From positions 1-37,500 of the forward strand of contig LUCW03001368.1 in the NCBI GenBank assembly GCA_001586965.3: a stretch of 37,500 nucleotides of DNA, in the 5' to 3' direction. Positions within the stretch are counted from its first letter, which is position 1. Each line of letters starts with the position of its first letter. Under the pieces are notes generated by a model that searched no databases, was not told where the DNA came from, and was given only the letters and a program-made list of their open reading frames with translations. This document shows positions 9,031-17,773 of the stretch, piece after piece. The translations under genes were made by a program, and so were the position numbers. The stretch comes from Sphaeroforma sirkka (taxonomy: Eukaryota; Opisthokonta; Ichthyosporea; Ichthyophonida).

Positions 9031-9400
9031 ACTTGTGCCCGACTACCAGAAAACAGTCAAAGAGTTATTAGCAACCGATTGGATGCTAAATAAGAAATGG
9101 TTTAACCTCGCTCAATCACGATGGGGTCCATTTACTGTTGATATGTTCGCCGCAGAACATAACAAACAGGTTTCTGAATATAGGTCGTTGACTCATCCTA
9201 AAGGTGATGCATTTCAGCTTGACTTATCAAAGCATAATGCGTGGGCTAACCCACCTTGTCAACTTATCGCACAGTTGTTAAATTATGTTAATATTACTAA
9301 ATCTACCATTACGCTGTGTTGTCCCTTACGTAACTCCGACCCATGGATACGTGATTTAATTAATATGATTCAAGACGAACCTATTTATGTCGACCGTGAA
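9031..9400 (+). CDS. Family B Dam-like domain
   Basis: In the same frame as the second RNase H copy, after LPDMLSRLVPDYQ, comes a domain aligning with that of family A: SRWGPFTVDMFAAEHNKQ, a DLSKH turn, the motif NPPC in WANPPCQLIAQLL, STITLCCPLRNSDPWI, then MIQDEPIYVDRETDTFLYQG. The spacing of the DMFA and NPP motifs matches A. The fourth position of the catalytic-type motif is Cys rather than an aromatic residue, which may mean loss of catalysis or a lineage variation. The copies at 29458 and 30713 carry the same Cys, so it is not a private error. Confidence 0.6.
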
Positions 9401-10440
9401 ACCGACACGTTCTTGTATCAGGGATCCTATTCTATTAAGAAGACGCCTTGGAAACACACCATTGTTTGTCGCATCGGTCCTGCAGGTACCACTAAGTGGA
9501 AACCCTCAACCGAATTCTTAGCTAAACTAGAGGAGTCTCAAAGAGTTTGAACTAAAGCTCAAGACTCGTACAACACATGCACCCAACAAGATTGCAGTCG
9601 AGGTAATGCCGATTGAAACGGCATTAGATCGTAAAAAACATGGAACTAGCTAAGGCCATGGATCAAAGACTCAAAACTCTAAGAGAACCTGAAGCTCGCA
9701 CTCAACTACTTAAAGCGCTGCTTAAAGAACAGCCAGGAGTTGCGAAACAACTGAAGAAGATACTTCAACAATCCAATGTTGTCAATTATGTATCTCAGGA
9801 CTCTACCCCTCCTGATACTGAGGTTGCCCTTTCCAACAGGACTATGGTTCATCCAGCCAGCGTTACGCAGAATCTGACTGACTTAGAGGAGCTCGAAAGT
9901 AGAGTTAAAATTATACATATTTTAACGCATCGAGCATATGAGCATACTTATAAAATGGCTATTCGTGCAGGGCTTGATCACCCGGCGCTGAAAGAAACCA
10001 TACGTGAAGTATACCGACGCTGTACTGATTGTGAAAAGAACCAGATCAAGCGATACGGTTGGGCACCCCTAAAAAAAAGTGTGACAGAAGACCAACCGAT
10101 GCGCCGAGTCATAGTCGATTTGGTTAAACTCCCGCGATCCAAGCATACTGGCGATGTATATATCTGTCATTTCTTATGTGTGGCTTCGGGCTATAACTTG
10201 CTTTATGCAATACCGAACAAACGTCCACAAACAGTGGCAGAATTATGCTATCACGTCTTTAATGACTTCGGTTTCCCCGAGTACTATGTTCTGATAACGG
10301 TAGTGAGTTTTGTACCGACGTAATGGAGGCACTTATACTCGTATCAGGCATGACCCATAGGCGTGGTGTTCCTTACAAACCTCAAACGCAGGGTGCAAAT
10401 GAGACACGTCATAGAGAACTTAAGAAACTCTTGCGTACGC
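9401..10440 (+). pseudogene. Family B linker and integrase catalytic core
   Basis: A Lys/Gln-rich linker (9550-9900) leads to an HHCC zinc-binding domain: THRAYEHTYKMAIR, then RRCTDCEKNQ (CxxC near 10018-10032). The DDE core follows, with first Asp in VIVDLVKLPRSKHTG. The second Asp is in a DNGSEF motif at about 10294-10311, reached only after a one-base shift. The Glu is in GANETRHRELKK near 10400. Frameshifts occur near 9540 and 10290, and an in-frame reading is lost again near 10436. The copy at 29706-30400 reads through from the Dam-like region to the zinc domain in one frame, showing that both belong to one polyprotein. Confidence 0.8.
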
Positions 10441-11384
10441 GCACTAGACGACGTTGAGGATATGTGGCCTTATCATTTGAAATGGGTTCAGACTCAAATG
10501 AATAACTGCATGAATCCTCAAACTGGAACACTCCGTTTCACTATTTCTTTGGCCGCTATAGTGAATTACAAGCAACGTTTGATAAAACTGCGCCCGAGAA
10601 ACACGCTACCCCGTGGCTACAAAAGATCGAGCATATGCAGAACGTTGTTTACCCCTGTTTACTCGAGCACAAGAATCGCGTCCTACTTAAAGCGTATGAC
10701 CGATGGAATAACACTAAGAACATTGTTCAGTTCAAAGTCGGCGATTACGTTAACATTATAAATCGAAACGCCAACGTTACCGAACTCTCTTCTAAGACGA
10801 TAGGACCTTTTGTTATTTCCTACCATGATGAGAAGAGTGATACTTACGAAGTGAATAACATTGATGGTACTAGCGCAACCAATCTAGGCACTCACCGTAT
10901 CCCTACCTCCGAACTCTCATTCGCTCGCTCATTTGATTCTGATGTACCAGTCATGGAGTCACAAGTCAAAGATATAATTGACAAAACATCCGAAGACGGT
11001 TACACTTACTACAAGACCCGTTTCATGGATGGGACAGTAGCTTGGCTAACCTCCGATGCATTTCGTGAATCTCGCGACTTTCTTCGTATCTTTAATAAGA
11101 AATGGAACAAGCGTTTACATAAGAACACACGAGATAAACGAAAAGGGTTTCCTCAGGTGACTACAAACCCTGACGGATCTGAAATTCCCTATTTGCCACC
11201 TACTTCCTACGTGACTAAACTTTCTGATCTGCTTACCAACAGTGCAGAAAATTGTTCAAACTTACTTACTAATGAAGAACAGCCTTTGGCTATTACCTTA
11301 CCAAATAATAAACGTAAGGCGCCTACATCGGAAATGGTTACTGGACCAAATACTAAACGACATAGAGTACAACATGAGTCTTGA
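10441..11384 (+). pseudogene. Family B integrase C-terminus with GPY/F module and chromodomain-like tail
   Basis: This is the end of the polyprotein. A helical segment (DDVEDMWPYHLKWVQTQMNN) is followed by VGDYVNIINRNANV and TIGPFVISYHDEKSDTY, the GPY/F motif of Ty3/gypsy integrases. Then VKDIIDKTSEDGYTYYKTRF, MDGTVAWLTSDAF and ESRDFLRIFNKKW have the three-strand-plus-helix layout of a chromodomain with aromatic positions. Such tails guide integration to particular chromatin in chromoviruses. A basic, low-complexity end with a KRHR cluster closes the frame at 11384. The first part (10441-10640) is in a different frame from the rest. Confidence 0.7.
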
Positions 11385-11511
11385 ACTCGTACATATAGGC
11401 ACATACTTACTCGATAAGTCATGACCGAAACCGTTTTTACTTTGGTTTTCGCTTTACCAACTAGATCGTATCTTAACGTACGTTCGTAGTTCTAAAAGCT
11501 ACTGGGGGCTA
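11385..11511 (+). promoter_or_regulatory. Family B 3' untranslated region and polypurine tract
   Basis: The 127 bases between the pol stop and the LTR start hold the presumed plus-strand priming site: the short purine run ACTGGGGG at 11501-11508, four bases from the LTR. The same arrangement is at 33027-33037 before the other B LTR. Confidence 0.6.
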
Positions 11512-12106
11512 TGTAGAAATACGGCCTCCGGTCATTCTAAAATATCAAGATCAATTGAGATAATACATTGGTTTTTATTTGTATTTTAAATAATTTAGTA
11601 CAAGCTCTTTTTCCAATATTTCCAAAGTGTTCTAAATTCACTTTGATGGCTCCAATAGCCTGAGTATTTGGTATGACTCATCTACTTGGACCTATTGGAG
11701 ACATTAGTAGATGTAGGATATTATAAACTAAATTTTATAATCTCCGAACTACTACTTATAGATTTTGGTCCTCCCGCCAATCTCCAAAATCCAATAAGTC
11801 TTTTTCTTTTTTTAACTTTTCTTCAGATGGAACTTTATTTATATCAGCTAATGTATTAACGTGACTTACGTTATTATGTCTATTTACAAATTAGGCAAGT
11901 GGTCATGAACACTTAGTACTTCTAGTGAAAATTATTCAATAAAGAACAGCTAGAGGTACGCCCTGTGTGATCGAGGATATTTAGGCTCTTAACAAGAGGC
12001 AGTCCCGATCATTCTTACACAAGCTACCACTGCTAAATCCTAACTGACTAAATTGTATTTTAGTTTAATATAGTTTGAAACCTAGTAATTTCCATCGAAG
12101 TTTACA
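11512..12106 (+). repeat. Family B 3' LTR (full length, about 595 bp)
   Basis: The LTR starts TGTAGAAATACGGCC and ends CATCGAAGTTTACA, so its termini are TGTA...TACA inverted. Start and end are supported by the second B copy, whose LTR begins TGTAAAAATACGGCC at 33038 and ends TTTACA at 33381, and by the end at 338. Immediately beyond 12106 lies a reversed B fragment. No matching 5' LTR exists because the B copy is truncated at about 7593. Confidence 0.85.
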
Positions 12107-12846
12107 TCAAGTTGAAAGGCATCACCTTTAGGATGAGTCAACGACCTATATTCAGAAACCTGTTTGTTATGTTCTGCAGCGAACATATCAATTTTTTTTT
12201 TTTTAATAGACCCCATCTTGATTGAGCGAGGATAAACCGTTTCTTAATAAGCATCCAATCGGTTGCTATCAACTCTTTGACTGTTTTCTGGTAGTCAGGG
12301 ACAAGTCGAGAGAGCATGTCAGGAAGATGATTATGTATTCCTGGTATGTGCGTAATGTTGATCAGGGCTCATGTCTTTTAAATATGTTAAAGACTTTTGA
12401 TCACAGGCGACAGTGAAGTAACTTCCATAAAGGTAGTCTTTAAACTGTCTTAGCGTAGTAACTATAGCAAGGAGCTCTTGTTTAACGGTAGGGTAATTCC
12501 GTTGACCTTTATTATAACTCTTGCTAAAGAATTGTATGTAACGTTGTTTACCATTTACCGTTTGGTATAGCACTCCACCTACCGTTCGATCTGAAGCGTC
12601 GGTTGCTACTTGGAATGGGACGCCATCCACAGGGTATTGCATGATGGGTGCGTCCATTACTTTACTTTTCATATACCAGTCAGTTATTGCAATCTTTCTG
12701 TTTTGTATAATTAAGTCCATAATTGTATCGGTAAAGTGCGGAATCATATCTTTTGCTTCACCTTCCGGATGTCTAGGTATCTTTAACATGTTATCATCTG
12801 ACTGATCTTTATTTGGGTCTAGCTTATTAGTCAGACGAGTGAGAGT
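12107..12846 (-). pseudogene. Reversed, internally deleted family B pol fragment
   Basis: Read on the minus strand from 12846, this encodes the B linker between protease and RT (NKLDPNKDQSDDN, then MIPHFTDTIMDLI). It jumps by deletion of nearly all of RT to SKVMDAPIMQYPVDGVPF and the RNase H (ATDASDRTVGGVLYQ, ACDQKSLTYL). Another short deletion near 12360 follows, then LPDMLSRL and the start of the Dam-like domain, truncated at 12107. The 152-codon frame 12331-12789 covers most of it. The linker is homologous to that of family C at 24655-24805. The first base past the A LTR (12846) is already inside this fragment, so the A element probably inserted into it. Confidence 0.75.
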
Positions 12847-13084
12847 TGTCGTAAGTATACGCGAGATAAGTGTATCTCAACGTTCTCCTCCTCATGGATG
12901 GGGACGTTGTTCATTTATTAGTAATTATGAACAGTAACCTAAAATGACTGACTCTTAAATGAGTCATTAGTCATGTGCTGTAAAACCAGCAAAACCATAA
13001 AAGCCAGTTTATCAGATTATTCTGATAGACTGTAAAACTTGTAATAAGCCTAAAATAAATCTAAGTACTTGTATTCTGACCACA
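12847..13084 (-). repeat. Family A 3' LTR, minus strand
   Basis: The reverse complement starts TGTGGTCAGAATACAAG at 13084 and ends CTTACGACA at 12847. It has the conserved hairpins (GACTC/GAGTC; CAACGT...ACGTTG). It lacks the downstream arm of the outer stem, as expected for a 3' LTR. It is preceded by a long G run and an integrase gene on the same strand, which fixes its identity as the 3' LTR. Confidence 0.85.
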
Positions 13085-13088
13085 CTGA

Positions 13089-13104
13089 CCCCCCCCCCCC
13101 CCCC
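13089..13104 (-). promoter_or_regulatory. Homopolymeric G16 polypurine tract
   Basis: Sixteen C on the plus strand (G16 on the element strand) end four bases (TCAG) before the 3' LTR start. Position and purine content fit the plus-strand primer of reverse transcription. A pure G run is unusually simple, and its exact length in the assembly may be uncertain. Confidence 0.6.
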
Positions 13105-13168
13105 AACTAAAGCACTGAACAAAGCAGTGTGCCAGTTTCAGAGATGATAAGAATAACATAGTACCTTA

Positions 13169-13299
13169 TGTGCTGGCATTATCCTCGAGAGCTAGAGCAT
13201 TGTGCTGGCATTTATCCTCGAGAGCTAGAGCATTGTGTTGGCATTTGCCCTCAGAGAGCTAGAGCATTGTGTTGGCATTTTACCTCAGAGAGCTAGAGG
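13169..13299 (-). repeat. Minisatellite, four units of 32-34 bp
   Basis: Units start at 13169, 13201, 13234 and 13268, each of the form TGTGYTGGCATT, a short variable part, then GAGAGCTAGAG. They lie in the 3' untranslated part of the minus-strand A element. The GAGAGCTAGAG core is shared with the second array at 13536-13721. Confidence 0.85.
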
Positions 13300-13535
13300 A
13301 ATCGATGTATACGTCTCGAGCGACCGGTCGTGTTTGAATTCTTGAAGCTATTGTTCATCTGTGTCAGCATATAGAAGTTTGGCAAGTACAATATAGGACT
13401 GTACTTGTGTCGGAGAAAACCTGCCAGTGGCAGAAACCGTGCAAACCATTAACCCGCTGTTTCAAAACAATGCCCAAGGAGTTGTTTGATTGATTTCGCT
13501 GTGTTGTACTCCGAAGCTAGAAAGGCTCATTTAAC

Positions 13536-13721
13536 CTCGCGAGCTTGAGCCGCTGACGATTTTCCCTCGCGAGCTCGAGTGCTAACCGTTTATTCTCGCG
13601 AGCTCGAGTGGCTGGTTTATACTCGGGAGCTAGAGTCGCTGCTTTTTATACTCAAGAGCTCGAGTGGCTGGTTTATACTCGGGAGCTAGAGTTGCTGGTT
13701 TATGCTCCAGAGCTTGAGCTC
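13536..13721 (-). repeat. Minisatellite, seven units of 27-30 bp
   Basis: The core CTCGCGAGCTCGAG (variants with A/G/C changes) occurs at 13536, 13566, 13595, 13622, 13651, 13678 and 13705. The core is a chain of overlapping palindromes (CTCGCGAG, GAGCTC, CTCGAG). The units between are TGGCTGGTTTATA-like. It lies 37 bases beyond the end of the integrase frame, so it belongs to the element's 3' untranslated region. Confidence 0.85.
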
Positions 13722-13757
13722 GATATCCGAGAACAAAGTTATATTGAAGATAGAGTA

Positions 13758-14547
13758 TTAGAACTGTGCACGTTGGCGCTTACGTGTCCGTGTCTGCGAA
13801 GCTTTGTGGTAGGCCGCGATCACGTTGGTATCATCAAAAGCTTCTGCTGTTTCCCACGTTGGTTCGCCTTCTCGCCATCTCACCAGGTATTCTAACTTTC
13901 CCGTCTCATCATTCGTACGGTGTGTGATAATATGGCGAAACTCAACTCCTCCTTTGGTCCATAAGAATTCGTTAATTGGTGGGTCTGTGTGTCTATGTAC
14001 TAAACGGAGGAGTTCCACCCGTACCGGTTTGTCCTTGAATTCTGGTGGGGCGGAATCATCTTTGTTCGCTAACTCATAGCGTTGACCGTGTCTAGCTTTG
14101 TCTACATATGGACCAAACAATGGCCGCATGGCCTTCGTTGTTTGGCCTTCTGATCGTACCATGACCACATCTCCTTCGTCGAAATATACCAAGTCGTGAG
14201 CATGCAGGCGGTCAAATGTCGTCGTAAGCTTGCCTGTATACTTCTTGATAATGTGGTGGAGGGTCGGCAATATAGTGTCCTGTAACTGGCCTAATCGTTG
14301 TGCCCAGGTGTCATTCGTCATCGGCTGAGAATCCGGTAACTCGTCTGTGAAATCGGCGAACGGAACATGGCGGCGGCCAAAGTACACGCTAAACGGTGCA
14401 CTCTTTTGGCGGCGGGATATCCGAAAGTTCTGGTATAGCATCTTAAACGGAAGGCGTTCGTCCCATCGAAGGGGAACCGCCTCACAGCATTGTCGAATCG
14501 AACGTGTAGTCTCCTTGTGACGTCGTTCTGCCGCGCCCAGCACTTGG
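13758..14547 (-). pseudogene. Family A integrase C-terminal half with chromodomain
   Basis: A single open frame of 261 codons encodes the last part of a Ty3/gypsy integrase. It starts inside the core after the last catalytic residue (ERRHKETTRSIRQCCEAVP resembles the helix following the Glu). It continues with FYFGRR-type sequence (SVYFGRRHVPF) and a GPY/F-like region (MRPLFGPYVDKARHGQRYEL). It ends in a clear chromodomain: EFRHIITHRTNDETGKLEYL, VRWREGEPTWETAEAF, NVIAAYHKA, with the expected aromatic residues. The chromodomain would tether integration to marked chromatin. The N-terminal two-thirds of integrase is missing: at about 14548 the sequence switches to an RT on the opposite strand. 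The frame itself has no stops, so this half is relatively young. Confidence 0.8.
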
Positions 14548-14548
14548 A

Positions 14549-15418
14549 AAGGACAGGTGCAGACTGGAAAGAGGCGAAGTTAGATTACCAGTGACACCAG
14601 ATAAAGCTGCAAGGATGCGGAAGGCAGTAACGAACTTTGTAGCAGACAAATGGATACCATGGGTAGATAGACAGGTGCAGAAGTGGATTCAAGATTTGGT
14701 CATAGTTCAAAGGGATACAGCCACTTCCGTCAACTTACCCTTACTCGCCGTGCCAGAGTATACTCAATCTGGAGAACTAAAGAAAGTGCGAGTGTGTTTG
14801 GCCCTCAGAGCGGTGAATGCATTAATACCGGCGGATCAGTTCATTATTCCCCGTATCAACGACATCATTGGTAACATCAAAGGGAAGAGATATTACACGC
14901 CATTGGATCTAACCGCAGCGTACCATCGACTCCCAATTCACCCTGATTCTCAGTATCTATTCAATTTCACACATGGCAAGAGCCAGTATTCTTTTACATC
15001 AGCGCCATTTGGACTACACACACTGACGCAGCAGTTTCAGCGTACACTGAGTGTGATATTGCAAGGACTTCCGGCATACCACTACCTGGACGACATCGTA
15101 ATAGCAACAGATGACTACGAGGAACACGTACGAGTAGTGAAAGAGGTCATTCGGCGGCTGACGTACCACAGTTTCAAGCTAAACCCTTCAAAATGTCATT
15201 TTGCAGTCAAAGAAGTCATGATCCTAGGGAAGCGAGTATCGAAGGCCGGAATTGATATTTGCCATGAAAAGCAGGCCAAGCTCATTGACTGGCCAACCCC
15301 GAAGAAGTACAAAGACATTGCATCGGCCTTGGGATTAGCCAACTTTCTTCACGAGCACTTACCAAACTTTGCAGAGGTAGTTGCCCCACTCCGGGAATTT
15401 GTAAGACTGAGGCCTAAG
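14549..15418 (+). pseudogene. A-like reverse transcriptase, truncated
   Basis: An uninterrupted frame of about 290 codons is clearly homologous to the family A RT but diverged throughout. It starts in the pre-RT linker (DRCRLERGEVRLPV at 14552). It passes NLPLLAVPEY, VRVCLALRAVNALIP, LDLTAAYHRLPIHP (catalytic Asp), FTSAPFGL, the YLDD box near 15086-15097, and LGLANFLHEHLPNFAEVV. Homology ends at about 15418 (LRPKE), where a TA microsatellite and unrelated sequence begin. The open frame then runs on by chance to 15571. Protease, RNase H and later domains are missing. The CLDMR to CLALR change removes an Asp seen in family A. Both ends are rearrangement points. Confidence 0.8.
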
Positions 15419-15450
15419 GAAATATACCTGTATAAACATATAAATATACC

Positions 15451-15476
15451 TATATATATATATATATATATATATA
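15451..15476. repeat. TA dinucleotide microsatellite
   Basis: Thirteen TA units follow an AT-rich TATAAACATATAAATATACC lead. It marks the point where RT homology stops and may have taken part in the rearrangement. Confidence 0.9.
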
Positions 15477-15983
15477 AGGTGCATTTGTCCAGCACTGTAT
15501 ATGTCTACATAAACCCTAAACGAAAAACCCTCTCTACGTTTACGCATATACAAACGGTAACCGACATATGACCGTTTATACGTATGTATACGGAATAATC
15601 TGATCTATTTTCTTTCACAAACTGTGACTGTTTGGACAACTTGAAAAATAAAGTCACCCATATTGCAATGCATTACGATTTGTGCTACGTGCCACCCATT
15701 TGATACCCTTAACAGTAAAGACAACACACATCATCTTACTTCATGCGTTACGAAAGTAAACTGCTCACCTTCGTTGTCAATGGTTCGGTTCAACTCGTAC
15801 TTAGTTGATCCTCCCTTCCATAAATTCAGACTTACTCTCAGCCTGCGAATCGTTTCTTTTCTTTATGTCCAGATTCTTCGTCGGCAACATTCGCATCAAC
15901 TAGTAGGTTGATTCTTCGTCCCATAAATCCAGACTTTTAGATAATATTCAATATACAGCCAAGCACTGTCAGCTAGTTAAAAA
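15477..15983 (-). other. Decayed A-like leader, minus strand
   Basis: Downstream (on the minus strand) of the LTR at 15984-16184, the first bases are the presumed primer-binding site TTTTTAACTAGC. Next is the outer arm of the structured element, then sequence with scattered resemblance to the A leader. Two copies of a short block (ATAAATCCAGACTT near 15923 and ATAAATTCAGACTTA near 15820, each beside a TTGATYCT motif) suggest an internal duplication. No gene is seen. Confidence 0.45.
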
Positions 15984-16068
15984 TGTGGCAAATACGCAGT
16001 AGATAACTATATCTCAACGTACTCCCCTTGTTAGAGGTGAGTCGTTGGCTATTTATTGAATATTATCT
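15939..16068 (-). promoter_or_regulatory. Second instance of LTR/leader stem structure
   Basis: AGATAATATTCAATA plus AGCCAA (15939-15962) pairs with TTGGCT plus TATTGAATATTATCT (16045-16068): 15 + 6 perfect pairs with a 3x3 internal loop. The inner hairpin (CAACG...CGTTG with CCT/AGG) and a 21-base unpaired segment after the LTR end (15963-15983) are in the same places as in the copy at 1465-1596, although the stem bases differ. Confidence 0.6.
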
Positions 16069-16184
16069 GATTATTATCCAGTTCTTCAGGTCATGTGTTC
16101 ACTCTATAATATAAAGCCTAAACTGGGTTTATATCCAATCAGAAAATAACCCTGAAGAAACCCTAAGTAGTATACCTGACCACA
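15984..16184 (-). repeat. Diverged family A 5' LTR, minus strand
   Basis: The reverse complement starts TGTGGTCAGGTATACTAC and ends TTGCCACA. It is about 200 bases, shorter than the others. It is inserted in gag: the sequence before it on the minus strand is ATTATGGAACAAT, matching gag at 4306-4315, and gag does not resume after it within the window. The outer stem with the downstream arm (15939-15962) is intact but has a wholly different sequence from the other copies. Confidence 0.75.
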
Positions 16185-16623
16185 ATTGTTCCATAATAGG
16201 GATGTGCATATTCCGACTGTGGCCCTTGGCTAACTTGCGGAACGCAGGATCGACAGTGGCCTGTGTCTCGTGCGAGCAGATTTGTTCGATTTGTAGCTGA
16301 GCCGTCCACCTCTTCAACCGTTCAGATTTGTCGCGGATGTAGTCCAATGTTGGCTTCTCCGCCTTGAAATAAGATAGTACTTTATGGAACCATGTAAGGC
16401 TCCAACTTTCATCTAAACATGCGATCTGTGCATTCTTAAACGCCTCAAGGAGAGCCCCTATTGTATCCCGTTCCATGATATCGTGTAGGTAGTATCTATT
16501 CGATGGATTCGGGCCATGTACGTGGTGATGGTACGGGACGCTTTTCCACTGGACGGGACTCCAACGTAGCTCAGAGCGTTTTGATTGCACCCCTAAGAGC
16601 TTCAGCTCGAGCTGTATTATTGT
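16185..16623 (-). pseudogene. gag: Family A gag, capsid-like segment, minus strand
   Basis: On the minus strand this continues the gag of the triplicated region: a frameshifted stretch (LQLELKLLGVQSKRSEL region), then NRYYLHDIMERDTIGALLEA, WSLTWFHKVLSYFKAEK, QIEQICSHETQATVDPAF and RNMHIPIMEQ. There the diverged LTR cuts it at 16184. It aligns residue by residue with family A gag at about 3990-4315. The remainder of gag and all of pol for this copy are absent. Confidence 0.75.
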
Positions 16624-17626
16624 CTTCGATCGCCTGACATAGTTCGTCGCTCAAATGTAGTATTCGTGCATGTAATGCTTGTCGGTTTTTTTCTCAGTAC
16701 TAGCTGGTGTGGGCGGAGGCACCGGCGTATCCTATCCTTGTCGCTTAGGGGTCTGTACGTACGCACTGGCTGCTTCCTTCTCGAACGACCGTTGTTGCTG
16801 TTGTTGGCGAAAGTTCGTACTTAGCCGGTCCTGTATGCTCTTCAACGCCTCACGCCCGTGGGGGTTCTGCTTAGCTAAAAGCTGTTCATCTGCGAACTCC
16901 TGGAAAGATGGTGTGTCCTCAATAGAAGACAGCGTCTCCTCCCCTCGGCTGACCGATCCTCCGCCCAGGTGATTCGTACCTGAGTTCATGGTACGGACGC
17001 GTCCGACCTTGGATAGGGAATGTGGGGTTGTCCTCGCTTCCTTGCAACGTCTTTACCCTTTCGTGTGTGCCAATGGCTGTCTCAGCTGCAGCCAACCCTG
17101 TTGTAGGCCGCCCGGTTTCTCTGGGAGTGACTGCTGTTGCGCCATCAGCTCAGTAAGTTTCTGAGCGGATTATTGGTTCCGTACCGTATTATTTTCGTTG
17201 GTCCGACGCCGGTGGTGCCTACGTTTGTTAGGTGGAAGTCGTGGTTGGTCATTGCATGAGGATAAGGCCCCTGAAGTACCCGAAGACGAACGGGAAGACA
17301 GATCCTTACTGGCCACATAGTCACCAGTAGTGGTCTGCCTCCGGTCCGCACGCAGGTCGGGAACTCCCTTGGTCTCACCCTCGAAGACGACGACGTCTTC
17401 GTACTGGGCAGGTTGAACATCGTGTGCCGTTGGTGACTGCTTGTCGTCAGCGGGAACAGGATGTAGAAATTTTAGGCGTGCCTGTTGTTGCCCCTCAGGG
17501 CCTGACCTGTGTGTAGATTGGCACGGTCCGGATGGGACTGATAACGTTTAGTTTTAGAATATCAACTTCCTTGCGACGCTCAGGGTTCAGGTGTTGCTGT
17601 TTGCGACTTTGGCGGGGATTGGACAT
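16624..17626 (-). pseudogene. gag: Gag N-terminal copy 1 of triplication
   Basis: The start ATG at 17626 (MSNPRQSRKQQHLNPERRKE) lies 62 bases after a TATA-like box. Compared with family A, a deletion after DI shifts the frame, and translation then ends within about 50 residues. Further gag homology lies in other frames: VRPREFPTCVRTGGRPLL is itself an out-of-frame reading, while MNSGTNHLGGGSVSRGEETL and FQEFADEQLLAKQNPHG match gag at about 3500-3650. This is the copy that continues into the capsid segment at 16185-16623. Confidence 0.65.
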
Positions 17627-17773
17627 GGTCGGAGGAGTGTATGTCAACGGAGAACTAGAAATGTATGCGAATGAACTGGGAGACTTGTATATAAATACCC
17701 ATTCCTTCACACGAATCCATCCTTCAAACACATGACGTCTCGTCGCTAACCCTCGAGGAATTCGTGGCTCACT

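Noticed and set aside
13169..13721. Possible CRISPR array
   Set aside because: Units are degenerate direct repeats with no unique spacers, and they lie in the 3' part of a eukaryotic LTR retrotransposon.
13608..13895. Open frame with repeated LEL/GLY-type peptide
   Set aside because: It is only the translation of the second minisatellite and then the reverse strand of the integrase gene.
15418..15571. Extension of the A-like RT frame through the TA repeat
   Set aside because: Homology stops at about 15418; the following YIYIYI stretch is translated microsatellite.
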